A DNA stretch of 64,000 nucleotides from Candidatus Thiothrix sulfatifontis. GTDB taxonomy: Bacteria; Pseudomonadota; Gammaproteobacteria; Thiotrichales; Thiotrichaceae. Shown here piece by piece: positions 34,922-44,563 of this stretch; the stretch's first letter is position 1, and each line of letters starts with the position of its first letter. A model generated the notes under the pieces. The model ran no database searches. It was not told where the DNA came from and was given only the letters and a program-made list of their open reading frames with translations. The stretch is from contig CP094685.1 in assembly GCA_022828425.1 (NCBI GenBank), positions 372,001 through 436,000 of the forward strand, read 5' to 3'. The position numbers and the translations under genes were made by a program.

Positions 34922-35345
34922 TGCGCAGGCTCCACGTGAAACATCGCGTATTGGTTAGTAAACTGTTGACAAGGCGTGTGGATAAGTCTGTTGACTCAAC
35001 AAGAAGTCGCTACGCTGTGCCGATCACTTCTTGATGTGCTTTTTCCACTTGGCTCCTGAACCGGAGATTAAAAAACAGTTTTGACCGACAAAAGGTTTGA
35101 TTTAATCGACTAATGACTACGCCGTCTATCCACTTGTCGTTTTTAGCAGCAGCACCCAGCAGTGGATTGATGACCAAATGCAAGCTGTTGATAAACGGCC
35201 TTTCTGTGGATAACTTCGTGGATAAGTGGACAGGGTGCGACTGGTTCATGGCCTCGCAGTGTAGCAGATTGCGTGCTAAATGCTGGAAAAGAAACACGGG
35301 ATAGGGTACAAGGCGTTTTCAGGCAAACAGTATGACAGGGACACG
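34922..35345. other. Gene-free stretch with a cluster of DnaA boxes
   Basis: The 424 bases between waaC and adenosine kinase hold two perfect TGTGGATAA boxes (34977-34985 and 35205-35213), one CGTGGATAA (35217-35225), one TGTTGATAA (35186-35194) and CTATCCACT (35126-35134, 7 of 9). An AT-rich patch lies near 35065-35115. A minus-strand frame across it (35010-35297) has no start signal or family and its translation follows the boxes, so I do not call it a gene. The cluster may bind DnaA as a titration, regulatory or replication site. Typical oriC neighbours (dnaA, dnaN, mnmG) are absent. Confidence 0.55.
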
Positions 35346-36341
35346 ATGAAATACGACGTATTCGGTATCGGCAATGCGCTGGTAGACAAAGAATTTGAGG
35401 TCACAGACGACTTTTTAGCGGCGCACGGCATTCAAAAAGGCATGATGACGCTGATCGATGCGGAAAAACAGCAACAATTGCTGGCAGGTTTAAGCGCAAC
35501 GTTTGGTTTGAAAAAGCGTGCCAGCGGCGGTTCAGCCGCGAACAGCATCGTGGCGGTCAGTCAGTTTGGTGGCAAAACGTTCTACGCTTGCAAAGTCGCT
35601 AACGACGAAACCGGCGAATTTTACATGCACGATTTGCACGCAGCGGGGGTCAACACCAAGCTGGATCAGGTGCGTTGCAGCTCAGAGGGTGTCACTGGCA
35701 AGTGCATGGTGATGGTCACGCCGGATGCAGAGCGCACCATGAACACGTTTTTAGGGATTACTGCTGACTTTTCCGAAGCCGAATTGCATTTGGACGAGTT
35801 GAAGCAAGCGCAATACTTGTACATCGAAGGTTATTTGGTCACGTCGGATGTTTCGCGGGCAGCCGCTTTGAAAGCGCGACAAGTGGCGAAAGAGCACGGC
35901 GTGAAAACCGCAATGACATTCTCTGACCCGGCGATGGTGCGTTTTTTCCGCAGCGGTGTGGATGAAATGCTGGGCGATGGCGCGGATATTTTGTTCTGTA
36001 ACCACGAGGAAGTTAGCGTGTTTACCGGCAAAGACGATTTGGAAGAAGCGATTGCGGCGATCAAACCGTATGCGGGCAAGCTGGTGATCACGCTGGGCAG
36101 CAAGGGTGCGCTGGTGGTGGATGATGACGGGCGTACTGAAATTGCCGCGCATCCGGTCAAAGCGGTGGATACCAATGGCGCGGGCGATATGTTTGCGGGC
36201 GCGTTCTTGTACGGGATTACGCAAGGCATGGATAATGCGCAAGCGGGCAAGCTCGCAAGCATGGCCGCAGCACGGGTGGTGACGGTGTTCGGCGCACGCT
36301 TGGATAAGGATGCGCACGCGGCCGTGTTAGCAGCGGTCTAA
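35346..36341 (+). CDS. Adenosine kinase (PfkB family)
   Basis: The 331-residue sugar kinase of the PfkB/ribokinase fold is closest to bacterial adenosine kinases, with YDVFGIGNALVDKEFEV at the start, GGSAANSI in the substrate region and the C-terminal anion-hole motif DTNGAGDMFAGAFLYG with the catalytic Asp. It would salvage adenosine to AMP. The start at 35346 is chosen at the conserved KYDVFG; a longer frame to 35280 lies in the DnaA-box region. It overlaps the ribF stop by 4 bases in convergent orientation. Confidence 0.9.
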   Translation: MKYDVFGIGNALVDKEFEVTDDFLAAHGIQKGMMTLIDAEKQQQLLAGLSATFGLKKRASGGSAANSIVAVSQFGGKTFYACKVANDETGEFYMHDLHAAGVNTKLDQVRCSSEGVTGKCMVMVTPDAERTMNTFLGITADFSEAELHLDELKQAQYLYIEGYLVTSDVSRAAALKARQVAKEHGVKTAMTFSDPAMVRFFRSGVDEMLGDGADILFCNHEEVSVFTGKDDLEEAIAAIKPYAGKLVITLGSKGALVVDDDGRTEIAAHPVKAVDTNGAGDMFAGAFLYGITQGMDNAQAGKLASMAAARVVTVFGARLDKDAHAAVLAAV

Positions 36342-37255
36342 ACAATTGCTCTGGCTTGTGCCGCATCCCGCGCAATCTGAGCTTTGAGTTCATCCAGTGA
36401 CGCAAATTTGATTTCGTCACGGATGAATGCCAAGGGTTCGACGCAAATATGTTTGCCGTACACCTGTTGCGCAAAGTCGAACAGGTGAACTTCCAGCCGA
36501 TTTTCCACGCCATGTACCGACGGACGAGTGCCTAGATTTGCCACGCCGTTGATGGATTCCTCGCCCAATCCGTATACTTTGACTGCGTACACGCCACGGC
36601 GTAAGGCGATGTGTTGCGGCACGCGCATGTTCAGGGTGGGAAAGCCGATGGTACGCCCACGTTTGTCGCCGTGGCGGACGCGCCCCGAAATGCGGTACGG
36701 TTTGCCCAGCAATTCTGCGGCTTGTGCCAATTCTGCGGTGCTCAGTGCCAGTCGAATGCGGGTGCTGCTGACGCGCTGCCCGTCATGCAAAAAAGTGGGC
36801 GTATCCACCACCTGCATCCCTGCTGCCTCCCCCATCGCTTGCAACAAGTGATAATCACCTTTACGCCCTTTGCCGAAGCGAAAATCATCGCCAACCACCA
36901 GATAGCGCACCTTCAACCCATCCAGCAAAATGTCTTGCACGAAAGCTTCCGCTTCCATGGTGGCAAGCTGGCGATTAAAACGCAGGCACGCAAAGCGCTC
37001 CACGTTCATCGCCGCCAACAGGCGCAATTTGTCACGCAACGCGTAAATGCGCGGCGGCGGCGGGCTGCGGAAAAACTCAATCGGCAGTGGCTCAAAGCTG
37101 ATCACGGTGGCGGGTAAACCCAACGCTTGCGCTTTCCATTCGACATGCTGGATCACGGCCTGATGCCCTAGGTGCAAGCCATCGAAATTGCCGATGGTGG
37201 CAACACAACCGGGGTCATGGGCGGGAGCGGGGAGGATGCGGCGGATTAGTTTCAT
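36338..37255 (-). CDS. ribF: Bifunctional riboflavin kinase / FAD synthetase
   Basis: The 305-residue enzyme makes FMN and then FAD. The N-terminal adenylyltransferase domain shows ATIGNFDGLHLGHQAVI and GDDFRFGKGRKGDYHLL. The C-terminal kinase domain shows GRVRHGDKRGRTIGFPTLNM and GVANLGTRPSVHG. Length and order fit RibF. trmL lies 9 bases upstream on the same strand. No FMN riboswitch was recognised in front of it. Confidence 0.97.
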   Translation of the reverse strand: MKLIRRILPAPAHDPGCVATIGNFDGLHLGHQAVIQHVEWKAQALGLPATVISFEPLPIEFFRSPPPPRIYALRDKLRLLAAMNVERFACLRFNRQLATMEAEAFVQDILLDGLKVRYLVVGDDFRFGKGRKGDYHLLQAMGEAAGMQVVDTPTFLHDGQRVSSTRIRLALSTAELAQAAELLGKPYRISGRVRHGDKRGRTIGFPTLNMRVPQHIALRRGVYAVKVYGLGEESINGVANLGTRPSVHGVENRLEVHLFDFAQQVYGKHICVEPLAFIRDEIKFASLDELKAQIARDAAQARAIV

Positions 37256-37264
37256 GCGTTGAGT

Positions 37265-37732
37265 TTAGCCTAAACCGACGAATTGTTGTTGGCGCAATGC
37301 CTCATACACCACCACCGCGACGGTATTCGACAGATTCATGCTGCGGCTATCCGCCAACATCGGCACGCGCAATTTCAGCTCATCCGGCAAGCTCAATAGC
37401 AAGGCTTCTGGCAAACCGCGTGTTTCCGGGCCAAACAGCAATACATCCCCCGGCTGAAAATCGGCATCACTGTAGCGCGTACTCACCTTGGTACTCAGCG
37501 CAAACACGCGCTTGCCCTGCATTGCTAAGTTGAACGCGGCAAAATTGTCGTGTTCCTGCACCACCGCCAAATCACGATAATCCATGCCTGCTCGCTTAAC
37601 TTGCTTCTCATCCAGCGAAAAACCTAGGGGGTGGATCAGGTGCAACCGGCAGCCAGTGTTAGCACACAAGCGCATGATATTGCCGGTATTCGGCGGAATT
37701 TCGGGTTGGTAAAGCGCAATATCAAACATCAA
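37265..37732 (-). CDS. trmL: tRNA (cytidine/uridine-34-2'-O)-methyltransferase
   Basis: The 155-residue SPOUT-fold enzyme methylates the wobble 2'-OH of some leucine tRNAs. Characteristic blocks are IALYQPEIPPNTGNIMRLCANTG at the N-terminus, LLFGPETRGLPEALL and the C-terminal knot MLADSRSMNLSNTVAVVVYEALRQ, which contains the AdoMet site. It is co-directional with ribF. Confidence 0.95.
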   Translation of the reverse strand: MMFDIALYQPEIPPNTGNIMRLCANTGCRLHLIHPLGFSLDEKQVKRAGMDYRDLAVVQEHDNFAAFNLAMQGKRVFALSTKVSTRYSDADFQPGDVLLFGPETRGLPEALLLSLPDELKLRVPMLADSRSMNLSNTVAVVVYEALRQQQFVGLG

Positions 37733-37818
37733 ACAACATCCATTTCATTCCTGATCTTAGGATAACATAATCCTGATTTCACGCTATACTAATCCCAATC
37801 TTACGACGTAGGTATCGC

Positions 37819-39057
37819 ATGAACAACGCCTCATTATACCCCAGACTACTCCTAACGCACCTACAAGAAGCACTCGCTGATACTCCAGTGGTATTGATTA
37901 CTGGCCCACGGCAGGCGGGTAAAACCACGCTGGTACGCCAATTAGCAGGCACTGGAATGCGCTACCTGACACTGGACGATAACCTTACCCTGTTGGCGGC
38001 GCAACAAGATCCGGTCGGTTTCATCCGTACTCTTGATCGGGCAGTGATTGACGAAATCCAGCGTGCGCCGCAACTGTTGCTGGCGATCAAAAAGACCGTG
38101 GATGAAGACCGCCGACCGGGGCGTTTCCTGCTAACGGGTTCTGCCAATTTAATGACGTTACCCCTGGTGGCGGATTCATTGGCAGGACGCATGGAAACCC
38201 TTCCCTTGTACCCGTTTGCTCAGGTAGAAACCCATTACCAAACAAGCTGTTGGCTAGATGCCATCTTTGCGGGAAACATCCCAGTGACCACTCAACCCCT
38301 GCTGGGTGATGACCTGATAGAAGCCGTTTTGCGCGGTGGCTACCCTGAAGCCTTAACCCGCCCGAATCCACGTCGCCGTCAGACATGGCATCGCCAGTAT
38401 CTTGATGCACTCATCCAACGCGACGTGCAGGACATTGCCACCATCGACAAATTGGGGCAACTCCCCCTTTTCCTAAACGCATTGGCAGAAATGGCAGGGC
38501 AACTCTGCAACTACAGCCAGTTAGGGGCGCAAACGGGGATGGATGCCAAAACAGCCAACAAATACATGGGCATTTTCGAGCAGATGTATGTGCTGAAACG
38601 TATTCCGGTGTGGGCGAATAACCGTCTCAAGCGCGTCCTCAAATCCCCCAAACTGCAATTTATAGATTCCGGTTTGCTGGCTTCCGTGCGGGGTTTGACG
38701 GTGGACACCCTCAAACGTGATCGTACTTTGTTCGGGGCATTGCTGGAAACTTTTGTGTATGCCGAATTGCTCAAGCACAGTACCTGGGCGCAAGCGGATT
38801 ACCAAATACTCTATTACCGCGATACTGATCAGTATGAGGTCGATTTTGTGGTGAAAAACAGAGCGGGCGAACTGATCGGCGTGGAAGTTAAAGCCTCCGC
38901 CACGCTCACCGAAAAAGACCTGCGCGGGCTGAAACGGCTGGCGGGTTTGGCAGGCGATGCCATGAAGTTAGGTGTGATTCTGTACGATGGGACGGAAGCA
39001 CTGCCATTAGGCGAAAAGCTCATGGCAGTGCCGTTGTCGAGTTTGTGGGGTAGTTAA
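37819..39057 (+). CDS. DUF4143 AAA-type ATPase
   Basis: The 412-residue product has an N-terminal AAA ATPase domain with Walker A GPRQAGKTTL (about residues 28-37) and a Walker B-like AVIDEIQRAP, then a C-terminal DUF4143 domain (about 200-370) ending in a restriction-endonuclease-like segment EVDFVVKNRAGELIGVEVKAS. This E-D-ExK pattern resembles a PD-(D/E)xK core. These widespread genes are often mobile and their function is unclear. A second member lies at 43409-44563. It stands alone with AGGATaacataATCCT in the upstream region. Confidence 0.9.
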   Translation: MNNASLYPRLLLTHLQEALADTPVVLITGPRQAGKTTLVRQLAGTGMRYLTLDDNLTLLAAQQDPVGFIRTLDRAVIDEIQRAPQLLLAIKKTVDEDRRPGRFLLTGSANLMTLPLVADSLAGRMETLPLYPFAQVETHYQTSCWLDAIFAGNIPVTTQPLLGDDLIEAVLRGGYPEALTRPNPRRRQTWHRQYLDALIQRDVQDIATIDKLGQLPLFLNALAEMAGQLCNYSQLGAQTGMDAKTANKYMGIFEQMYVLKRIPVWANNRLKRVLKSPKLQFIDSGLLASVRGLTVDTLKRDRTLFGALLETFVYAELLKHSTWAQADYQILYYRDTDQYEVDFVVKNRAGELIGVEVKASATLTEKDLRGLKRLAGLAGDAMKLGVILYDGTEALPLGEKLMAVPLSSLWGS

Positions 39058-39069
39058 TGGCAACGAGAA

Positions 39070-40344
39070 TTAAGCACTAAACACCGTCTTCCCTGCCAAT
39101 AAAGTACGTTTTACCGCACCGTTAAAATTCCAGCCCCCAAACGGCGAATTCTGCCCGCTGCTATGCATGTGGTTCAAATCCAACTCCCACAATGCTGCCG
39201 GGTCAAACAGCACCAAATCCGCCGGAGCGCCCACGCTGATTTCCCCCGCTTCGCTACCAATAATGCTGGCGGGCGCAATCGTCACTTTGCGCAAGGCTTC
39301 TGATAGGCTCAATACGCCATCCTCCACCAGTCGCAAGGTTAATGGTAATAAGGTTTCCAACGCGGAAATCCCCGGTTCGGTTTGCTGGAACGGCGCAAGT
39401 TTGGCATCGACTTCGTGCGGCTGATGGTCAGAACAAATCGCATCAATCGTGCCATCCGCCAGCCCTTCGCGCAACGCATCCAAATCGCGGGTAGAGCGCA
39501 ACGGCGGCATCACATGGCAGAGCGGGTTAAAATCGCTGACATCGCGATCGGTCAAGAACAACTGATGCGCGGCGACATCGGCGGTAATATCAAGGTCGCT
39601 TGCCTTGGCTTGGCGAATCAAGCGCACGCTCAAACGCGCCGATAAGCGGCAAAAATGCACCTTCGCCCCGGTATGGCTGGCGAACGCTAAGGTTTGCGCC
39701 ACCGCCACGGTTTCCGCTGCCGAAGGAATCGCGGGCAACCCTAAGCGTGCCGACACCTCACCTTCGTGCATATAACCACCTGCCGCCAGCGCGTGTTCCA
39801 AGGGGTAGATGAACACCGTAAGGTCGTGGGTGGCGGCATACTCCATTGCCCGGCGCAAGGTTTGCAAGCTATGGAAGGGTTGCAGACCATTGCTTACCCC
39901 CACGCAACCGGCGCGTTTCAGGCTCGCCATATTGCTCAGTTGTTCGCCGCGCAACCCTTGGGTTAAATTGCCCAGCACTTCGACATTGGCGTATTGCGAA
40001 CGCTGATTCAAATCATAAATCAGCTTCACCTGCGCGGCATTGTCAAAGCTGGCACGCGGTTCCGGCTGGTAACACAGGGTGGTAATGCCACTGGTGGCGG
40101 CGGCGTAAGTTTCGCTTGCCAGAGTCGCTTTCTGATCCAAACCCGGCTCACGTAGCCACGCCGACAAATCAATCGCACCGGGAAAGACCCACAGCCCTTT
40201 GGCATTGATTTCCTCATCCGCAACAAACGCGGCGGACGTTTCGGCAATCGCCGCAATCCTTTCGCCGTCAATCAACAGCGTGCGCAGCCCATCCAGCCCA
40301 CTGGCAGGATCGATCACCCGTGCATTGCGTATCAATAAGCTCAT
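39070..40344 (-). CDS. Dihydroorotase-like protein, non-catalytic PyrC' type
   Basis: The 424-residue product has the dihydroorotase/amidohydrolase fold, but the first metal motif is broken. Active enzymes have HxH in the strand after PGxID; here the segment is [14 protein letters not shown], with Ser61 and Trp63 in place of the histidines. The late Asp of the active site is kept (ICSDHQPHE). It overlaps pyrB by 4 bases. In Pseudomonas an inactive PyrC' of this kind is a structural partner of aspartate carbamoyltransferase, and the same role is likely here. A true pyrC must exist elsewhere. Confidence 0.92.
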   Translation of the reverse strand: MSLLIRNARVIDPASGLDGLRTLLIDGERIAAIAETSAAFVADEEINAKGLWVFPGAIDLSAWLREPGLDQKATLASETYAAATSGITTLCYQPEPRASFDNAAQVKLIYDLNQRSQYANVEVLGNLTQGLRGEQLSNMASLKRAGCVGVSNGLQPFHSLQTLRRAMEYAATHDLTVFIYPLEHALAAGGYMHEGEVSARLGLPAIPSAAETVAVAQTLAFASHTGAKVHFCRLSARLSVRLIRQAKASDLDITADVAAHQLFLTDRDVSDFNPLCHVMPPLRSTRDLDALREGLADGTIDAICSDHQPHEVDAKLAPFQQTEPGISALETLLPLTLRLVEDGVLSLSEALRKVTIAPASIIGSEAGEISVGAPADLVLFDPAALWELDLNHMHSSGQNSPFGGWNFNGAVKRTLLAGKTVFSA

Positions 40345-41336
40345 GCCGCGCCTCCTTGTGGCCCCATGATCATCGACATTACCGCCATGCGCACCGCAAT
40401 GCCGTTGGTGACTTGCTCCAAAATGACCGATTGCAAGCCATCCGCCACCCGCGAATCAATTTCCACGCCGCGATTAATCGGGCCGGGGTGCATCACAATC
40501 GCGTCGGGTTTGGCGAGTTGCAGGCGTTCTTCGGTCAGCCCGTAGAGTTTGAAGAATTCGCGTTCGGATGGCAGCAACGCGGTCTGCATCCGTTCGCGTT
40601 GCAGACGCAGCATAATCACCACATCCGCATCCTCAATGCCCTCTTCCATGTGGTGAAACACGTTCACACCCATGCGCTCAATGCCCGCAGGTACGAGGGT
40701 TTTGGGGGCAACCACGCGCACTTCGCCGGTTGCCAGCGTGGTCAGCGCGTGGATTTGCGAACGTGCTACCCGCGAATGCAACACGTCCCCGACAATCACC
40801 ACTTTCAAAGGCTGGAAACTGCCCTTCTTTTGGCGAATCGTGAACATATCCAACATCGCTTGGGTGGGGTGCGAATGCCGCCCATCGCCCGCGTTCAGTA
40901 CACTGATGTGCGGGGCACAATAGCGGGCAATGAAATGCGCCGCCCCCGCGTGCTCATGGCGCACCACAAACATATCGGCGTTCATTGCTTCCAGATTGCG
41001 CACCGTATCCAACAAGGTTTCACCTTTGGATGCCGACGAGGTACGAATATCGAGGTTGGTGACATCCGCGCCGAGGCGTTGCGCGGCGATTTCAAACGTG
41101 ACGCGGGTACGGGTGGAGTTCTCGAAAAACAGGTTCATGACCGTTTTGCCGCGCAGCAGGGGGGCTTTTTTCTGCTGTTTATTCGGCAAGGTGACGAATT
41201 GTTCGGCGCGATCAAGGATCTCTTCCAACAATAGCGGCGGCAAACCTTCGATAGTCAGAAAGTGTTTCAGCTTGCCGTCTTTGGTCAATTGCATACGTGA
41301 CGGTAGCGGCCCTGGGGAAAGGTGAGCGTGGAGCAT
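40341..41336 (-). CDS. pyrB: Aspartate carbamoyltransferase catalytic subunit
   Basis: The product of 331 residues carries out the first committed step of pyrimidine synthesis. The carbamoyl-phosphate motif [13 protein letters not shown] is present, along with [27 protein letters not shown] and [12 protein letters not shown]. The sequence and the partnered pyrC' point to the large Pseudomonas-type dodecameric enzyme rather than the PyrB-PyrI form. The start is uncertain: ATG at 41336 is chosen, GTG at 41363 and ATG at 41294 are possible. No pyrR or leader attenuator was seen. Confidence 0.95.
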   Translation of the reverse strand: MLHAHLSPGPLPSRMQLTKDGKLKHFLTIEGLPPLLLEEILDRAEQFVTLPNKQQKKAPLLRGKTVMNLFFENSTRTRVTFEIAAQRLGADVTNLDIRTSSASKGETLLDTVRNLEAMNADMFVVRHEHAGAAHFIARYCAPHISVLNAGDGRHSHPTQAMLDMFTIRQKKGSFQPLKVVIVGDVLHSRVARSQIHALTTLATGEVRVVAPKTLVPAGIERMGVNVFHHMEEGIEDADVVIMLRLQRERMQTALLPSEREFFKLYGLTEERLQLAKPDAIVMHPGPINRGVEIDSRVADGLQSVILEQVTNGIAVRMAVMSMIMGPQGGAA

Positions 41337-41447
41337 GGATGCACTCGCTTTTATTTTGAACACTAAAGGTGCGGGTATCTTACAAGGTTGCGATGGTAAA
41401 GCGAACCGTCACTCTCGATAATTTTTCATGCGATGGTCATGAACGGC

Positions 41448-41939
41448 TCAACCTTCACCTGCTGCGAGCAACACTTTTTGTACCAAGACATTTGATAAAC
41501 GGTATTCGTGTGCTTGCAAGGCACGGATGAGGGGGGCAAGTACGGGAATTGCACCCGATTGTTTGGCGTTGAGTAACACGCCCAGCACGCCTACCACGGG
41601 GATTTGGTAGCTTTGGGCGACATGCCGCCCCATCTGTTCATCCATGAGGACACCGCAATGCAGTTGACGCGCTAGATACAGGGCTTGCACTTCGCCTTCA
41701 TCCAATGTTTGGCGCAATTGGGCGCAAAAATCATTGTCGGCATCGTCATGCACAATCAAATGTTCGGTCGCAAAGTCCCGAATCAGGCGGGCATCAGGGC
41801 GTTGCAGGTCACGGGTGGCTTCACTTAATACGGTAAGCGGGATATGCACACTGGCAAATGCGCTGCCCAACAACGTGAGTTGTTGCAGTTTTGCCAGCGC
41901 AATCAACGGGCTGGTATCGGCGACGATAATACGTTTCAT
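41448..41939 (-). CDS. DUF3368 PIN-like toxin
   Basis: The 163-residue product is a PIN-like protein of the DUF3368 family. An early Asp is in VADTSPLIALAKL, an acidic pair in LDEGEVQALYLAR, and a later Asp in VLMDEQMGR. Such proteins are predicted RNases paired with UPF0175-type antitoxins. It overlaps the antitoxin gene before it by 4 bases. Confidence 0.85.
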   Translation of the reverse strand: MKRIIVADTSPLIALAKLQQLTLLGSAFASVHIPLTVLSEATRDLQRPDARLIRDFATEHLIVHDDADNDFCAQLRQTLDEGEVQALYLARQLHCGVLMDEQMGRHVAQSYQIPVVGVLGVLLNAKQSGAIPVLAPLIRALQAHEYRLSNVLVQKVLLAAGEG

Positions 41940-42262
41940 GCGTTCAAGTAGGTGAGTTCTTGATCCAATTCCGCCGGATCGTAATTAACCACGGGTATTC
42001 CCAAGCGGCTGACGTGTTCCGTAAATTCTGCGATGGACATCCGCGCCAATTTGGCTGATTTACCCAAGCTCATGCTGTTGGATTGGAACAGGTGGGTAGC
42101 AAGCGCGACGTGTACGCCAAACGCTAACAGGGTGTCGCTAAAGGGAACGCTGACAAATAATGGTTGCCCGTGACGCGTCACTAACGCCAATTGCCCTTGT
42201 TCGGCACTACGGCTGAGTTCGCCGGTGTGTTCGCGTAAATCACGGATGGTGAAGGTTTGCAT
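41936..42262 (-). CDS. Antitoxin with Phd-like N-terminus and UPF0175 C-terminus
   Basis: The 108-residue product appears to be two known antitoxin modules in one chain. Residues 1-40 resemble Phd/YefM antitoxins (TFTIRDLREHTGELSRSAEQGQLALVTRHGQPLFVSVP). Residues 45-105 resemble UPF0175 (GVHVALATHLFQSNSMSLGKSAKLARMSIAEFTEHVSRLGIPVVNY), the usual partner of DUF3368 toxins. AAGGAC precedes the ATG at 42262. It probably neutralises the adjacent toxin and represses the operon. Confidence 0.8.
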   Translation of the reverse strand: MQTFTIRDLREHTGELSRSAEQGQLALVTRHGQPLFVSVPFSDTLLAFGVHVALATHLFQSNSMSLGKSAKLARMSIAEFTEHVSRLGIPVVNYDPAELDQELTYLNA

Positions 42263-42396
42263 GGTATTGTCCTTCTGAAGTTGTGCTAACAAATGATAGC
42301 ACAATAATGTTTTTAATTGATGAGAGAAAATAGCACTGCAACCCGCATTTCGTTACAGTATTCTCCATTCAACCATCACTGACAGACGGAACGCTC

Positions 42397-43335
42397 ATGC
42401 AAGCCATTCTCGCCAACCCACGCGGCTTTTGTGCCGGTGTTGACCGCGCTATCGAAATCGTTGACCGTGCCTTGGAAATCCTCGGCGCACCCATCTACGT
42501 GCGTCACGAAGTCGTGCATAACCGCTTCGTGGTGAATAATTTGCGCGATAAAGGCGCGATTTTCGTGCAAGAACTCGACGAAGTGCCGGACGATGCCACC
42601 GTCATTTTCAGCGCCCACGGGGTTTCCCTCGCGGTACAGCAAGAAGCCAAACGCCGTGGTTTGAAAGTGTTCGATGCCACCTGCCCGTTGGTCACGAAAG
42701 TGCATATCGAAGTCATGCGTTACAGCCGCGAAGGACGCGAAACCATCCTCATCGGTCACAAAAATCACCCCGAAGTCGAAGGCACAATGGGGCAATACGA
42801 CACCGCATTCGGTGGCGCAGTTTACCGCGTCGATTCCCCGCAAGAAGTGGCGGAACTGGTGGTGAATAACCCCGAAAAGCTGGCATTCGTCACCCAAACC
42901 ACGCTATCCGTGGACGATGCCTCCATCGTGATTGATGCCTTACGCAGCAAGTTTCCGGCGATAATTGGCCCGAAAAAAGACGACATTTGCTACGCCACCC
43001 AAAACCGGCAGGATGCGCTGAAAAAGCTTGCGGATGAAAGCGATATGATTCTGGTGGTCGGCTCGCCCAACAGTTCTAACTCCAACCGCTTGCGCGAAAT
43101 TGCCGAAAAGCGCGGCACACCGGCTTACTTGATTGATGGCGCGGAAGATATTCGTGCCGAATGGTTGGAAGGCAAGCACAACGTCGGCGTAACCGCTGGC
43201 GCATCTGCCCCCGAAGTGTTGGTGGAAGGCGTGATTGCCCACCTGCAAGCGCATGGGGCGAAGGTGCGCGTGCAGGATTCGGGCATCACTGAAAACGTGT
43301 CGTTTGTGTTGCCGAAAGCGTTGCGGCGGGATTAA
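42397..43335 (+). CDS. ispH: 4-hydroxy-3-methylbut-2-enyl diphosphate reductase
   Basis: The 312-residue [4Fe-4S] enzyme is last in the MEP isoprenoid pathway. The three cluster cysteines are Cys12 in PRGFCAGV, Cys96 in [12 protein letters not shown] and Cys198 in [10 protein letters not shown]. The catalytic Glu region is in [14 protein letters not shown]. Length matches E. coli IspH. It stands between a toxin-antitoxin pair and the start of the accessory island. Confidence 0.98.
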   Translation: MQAILANPRGFCAGVDRAIEIVDRALEILGAPIYVRHEVVHNRFVVNNLRDKGAIFVQELDEVPDDATVIFSAHGVSLAVQQEAKRRGLKVFDATCPLVTKVHIEVMRYSREGRETILIGHKNHPEVEGTMGQYDTAFGGAVYRVDSPQEVAELVVNNPEKLAFVTQTTLSVDDASIVIDALRSKFPAIIGPKKDDICYATQNRQDALKKLADESDMILVVGSPNSSNSNRLREIAEKRGTPAYLIDGAEDIRAEWLEGKHNVGVTAGASAPEVLVEGVIAHLQAHGAKVRVQDSGITENVSFVLPKALRRD

Positions 43336-43374
43336 GCATAACCTGACTATTTTAGAGCGTACTTAAAAATAGAC

Positions 43375-43402
43375 TTGACCATTTTAAAGTAGGCTCTACT
43401 AT
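43375..43402 (+). promoter_or_regulatory. Candidate promoter of the second DUF4143 gene with repeated element
   Basis: TTGACC (43375-43380) and TACTAT (43397-43402) are 16 bases apart, directly before the start at 43409. An imperfect copy of the TGACCATTTTAAAG element (TGACTATTTTAGAG) lies 32 bases upstream at 43344, and ATAGTCA at 43401 is the inverse of TGACTAT. The repeats may be operator sites. Confidence 0.4.
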
Positions 43403-43408
43403 AGTCAA

Positions 43409-44563
43409 ATGCGTTACATCAAACTTCCCATACAACAAGACCTGCAAAAGAAGATGGTCTTCATCGGTGGCCCTCGGCAAGTGGGTAAAACCACTTTGGC
43501 GCGTGAAATACTCGCTGACAGTGATTCAGGGCGTTATTTAAACTGGGATTATGACGATGATCGGCAAGCCATCTTACAAAAAAAATGGAGCCATGATGAC
43601 CATCTGCTTATTTTCGACGAATTGCATAAATACCCGCAATGGAAAAGCTGGGTCAAAGGCTTGTATGACGTGGCAGGTCAACGGCATCACATTCTGGTCA
43701 CGGGTTCGGCGCGATTGGATGTGTATCGGCAGGGTGGTGACTCCCTGTTAGGGCGTTACCATTACTGGCGTTTGCACCCGTTTACCTTGGATGAAATTCC
43801 CGCTGGGGTGACACCACAGGATGCGTTTCAACGCTTGATGACACTGGGTGGTTTCCCCGAACCGTTTCTTGCCAATGATTTGCGTGAAAGTCGGCGGTGG
43901 CGTAAAGAGCGTTTCGACAAAGTATTGCAGGAAGACATCCGCGACCTTGAAAGTATCCGCAATATTCAGGCATTACGTCTGCTGCTGGATTTGTTACGCA
44001 CACGGGTCGGCGGTATGGTGGTGATCTCGAATTTAGCGCAAGACATTCAGGTTGCCCCACAAACCGCCCAATCATGGCTGGAAGCGCTGGAACGCATGTA
44101 TGTCGTTTTTCGGGTGATGCCTTATGCCCGTGATGTGGCGCGTGCCATTTTGAAGCCACCAAAAGTGTATTTCTTCGACAATGCGGATGTGGTGGATGAG
44201 CAAGGGGCACGTTTTGAAAACCTAATCGCGACTACCCTGCTCAAGCGGCTGCATTATCGGGAAGATTATGAAGGTTATCGCTGCGAACTCCGCTACATAC
44301 GCGATAAAGAGGGGCATGAGGTGGACTTTGCCATTTTGCAGGATGGGGTGTTGGAAGAGTTGATTGAAGTAAAGTATAGCGATGATAGCATTTCGCCCTC
44401 GCTGCGTTATTTCAACGAACGCTTGAAGCCCAAGCGGGCGACGCAAATTGTCGCCACGTTGGATAAGCCGTATGACAAGGATGGCATTCGTGTCACCAAT
44501 CCGTTTCGGTATTTTGCCGATGGGGATGCGGATTACTTCACCCACGTCAGCAGCGTTGCGTAG
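43409..44563 (+). CDS. DUF4143 AAA-type ATPase, second copy
   Basis: The 384-residue product has Walker [16 protein letters not shown] near residues 21-35, Walker B-like [17 protein letters not shown] and a C-terminal DUF4143/nuclease-like segment with [29 protein letters not shown]. It has the same plan as the gene at 37819 but is only distantly similar. Its last 31 bases overlap the end of the convergent type III res gene. It probably belongs to the accessory island. Confidence 0.88.
   Translation: MRYIKLPIQQDLQKKMVFIGGPRQVGKTTLAREILADSDSGRYLNWDYDDDRQAILQKKWSHDDHLLIFDELHKYPQWKSWVKGLYDVAGQRHHILVTGSARLDVYRQGGDSLLGRYHYWRLHPFTLDEIPAGVTPQDAFQRLMTLGGFPEPFLANDLRESRRWRKERFDKVLQEDIRDLESIRNIQALRLLLDLLRTRVGGMVVISNLAQDIQVAPQTAQSWLEALERMYVVFRVMPYARDVARAILKPPKVYFFDNADVVDEQGARFENLIATTLLKRLHYREDYEGYRCELRYIRDKEGHEVDFAILQDGVLEELIEVKYSDDSISPSLRYFNERLKPKRATQIVATLDKPYDKDGIRVTNPFRYFADGDADYFTHVSSVA

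Noticed and set aside
35010..35297. Minus-strand open frame of 95 codons in the DnaA-box region
   Set aside because: Its LSTKLSTE-like residues simply translate repeated TTATCCACA boxes, and no ribosome site or family was found.
34922..35345. DnaA-box cluster as the chromosomal origin
   Set aside because: dnaA, dnaN, gyrB, mnmG and rpmH are all absent; the boxes alone do not justify calling oriC.
40320..41234. Plus-strand open frame of 304 codons
   Set aside because: It is antisense to pyrB over its whole length, with no independent signal.
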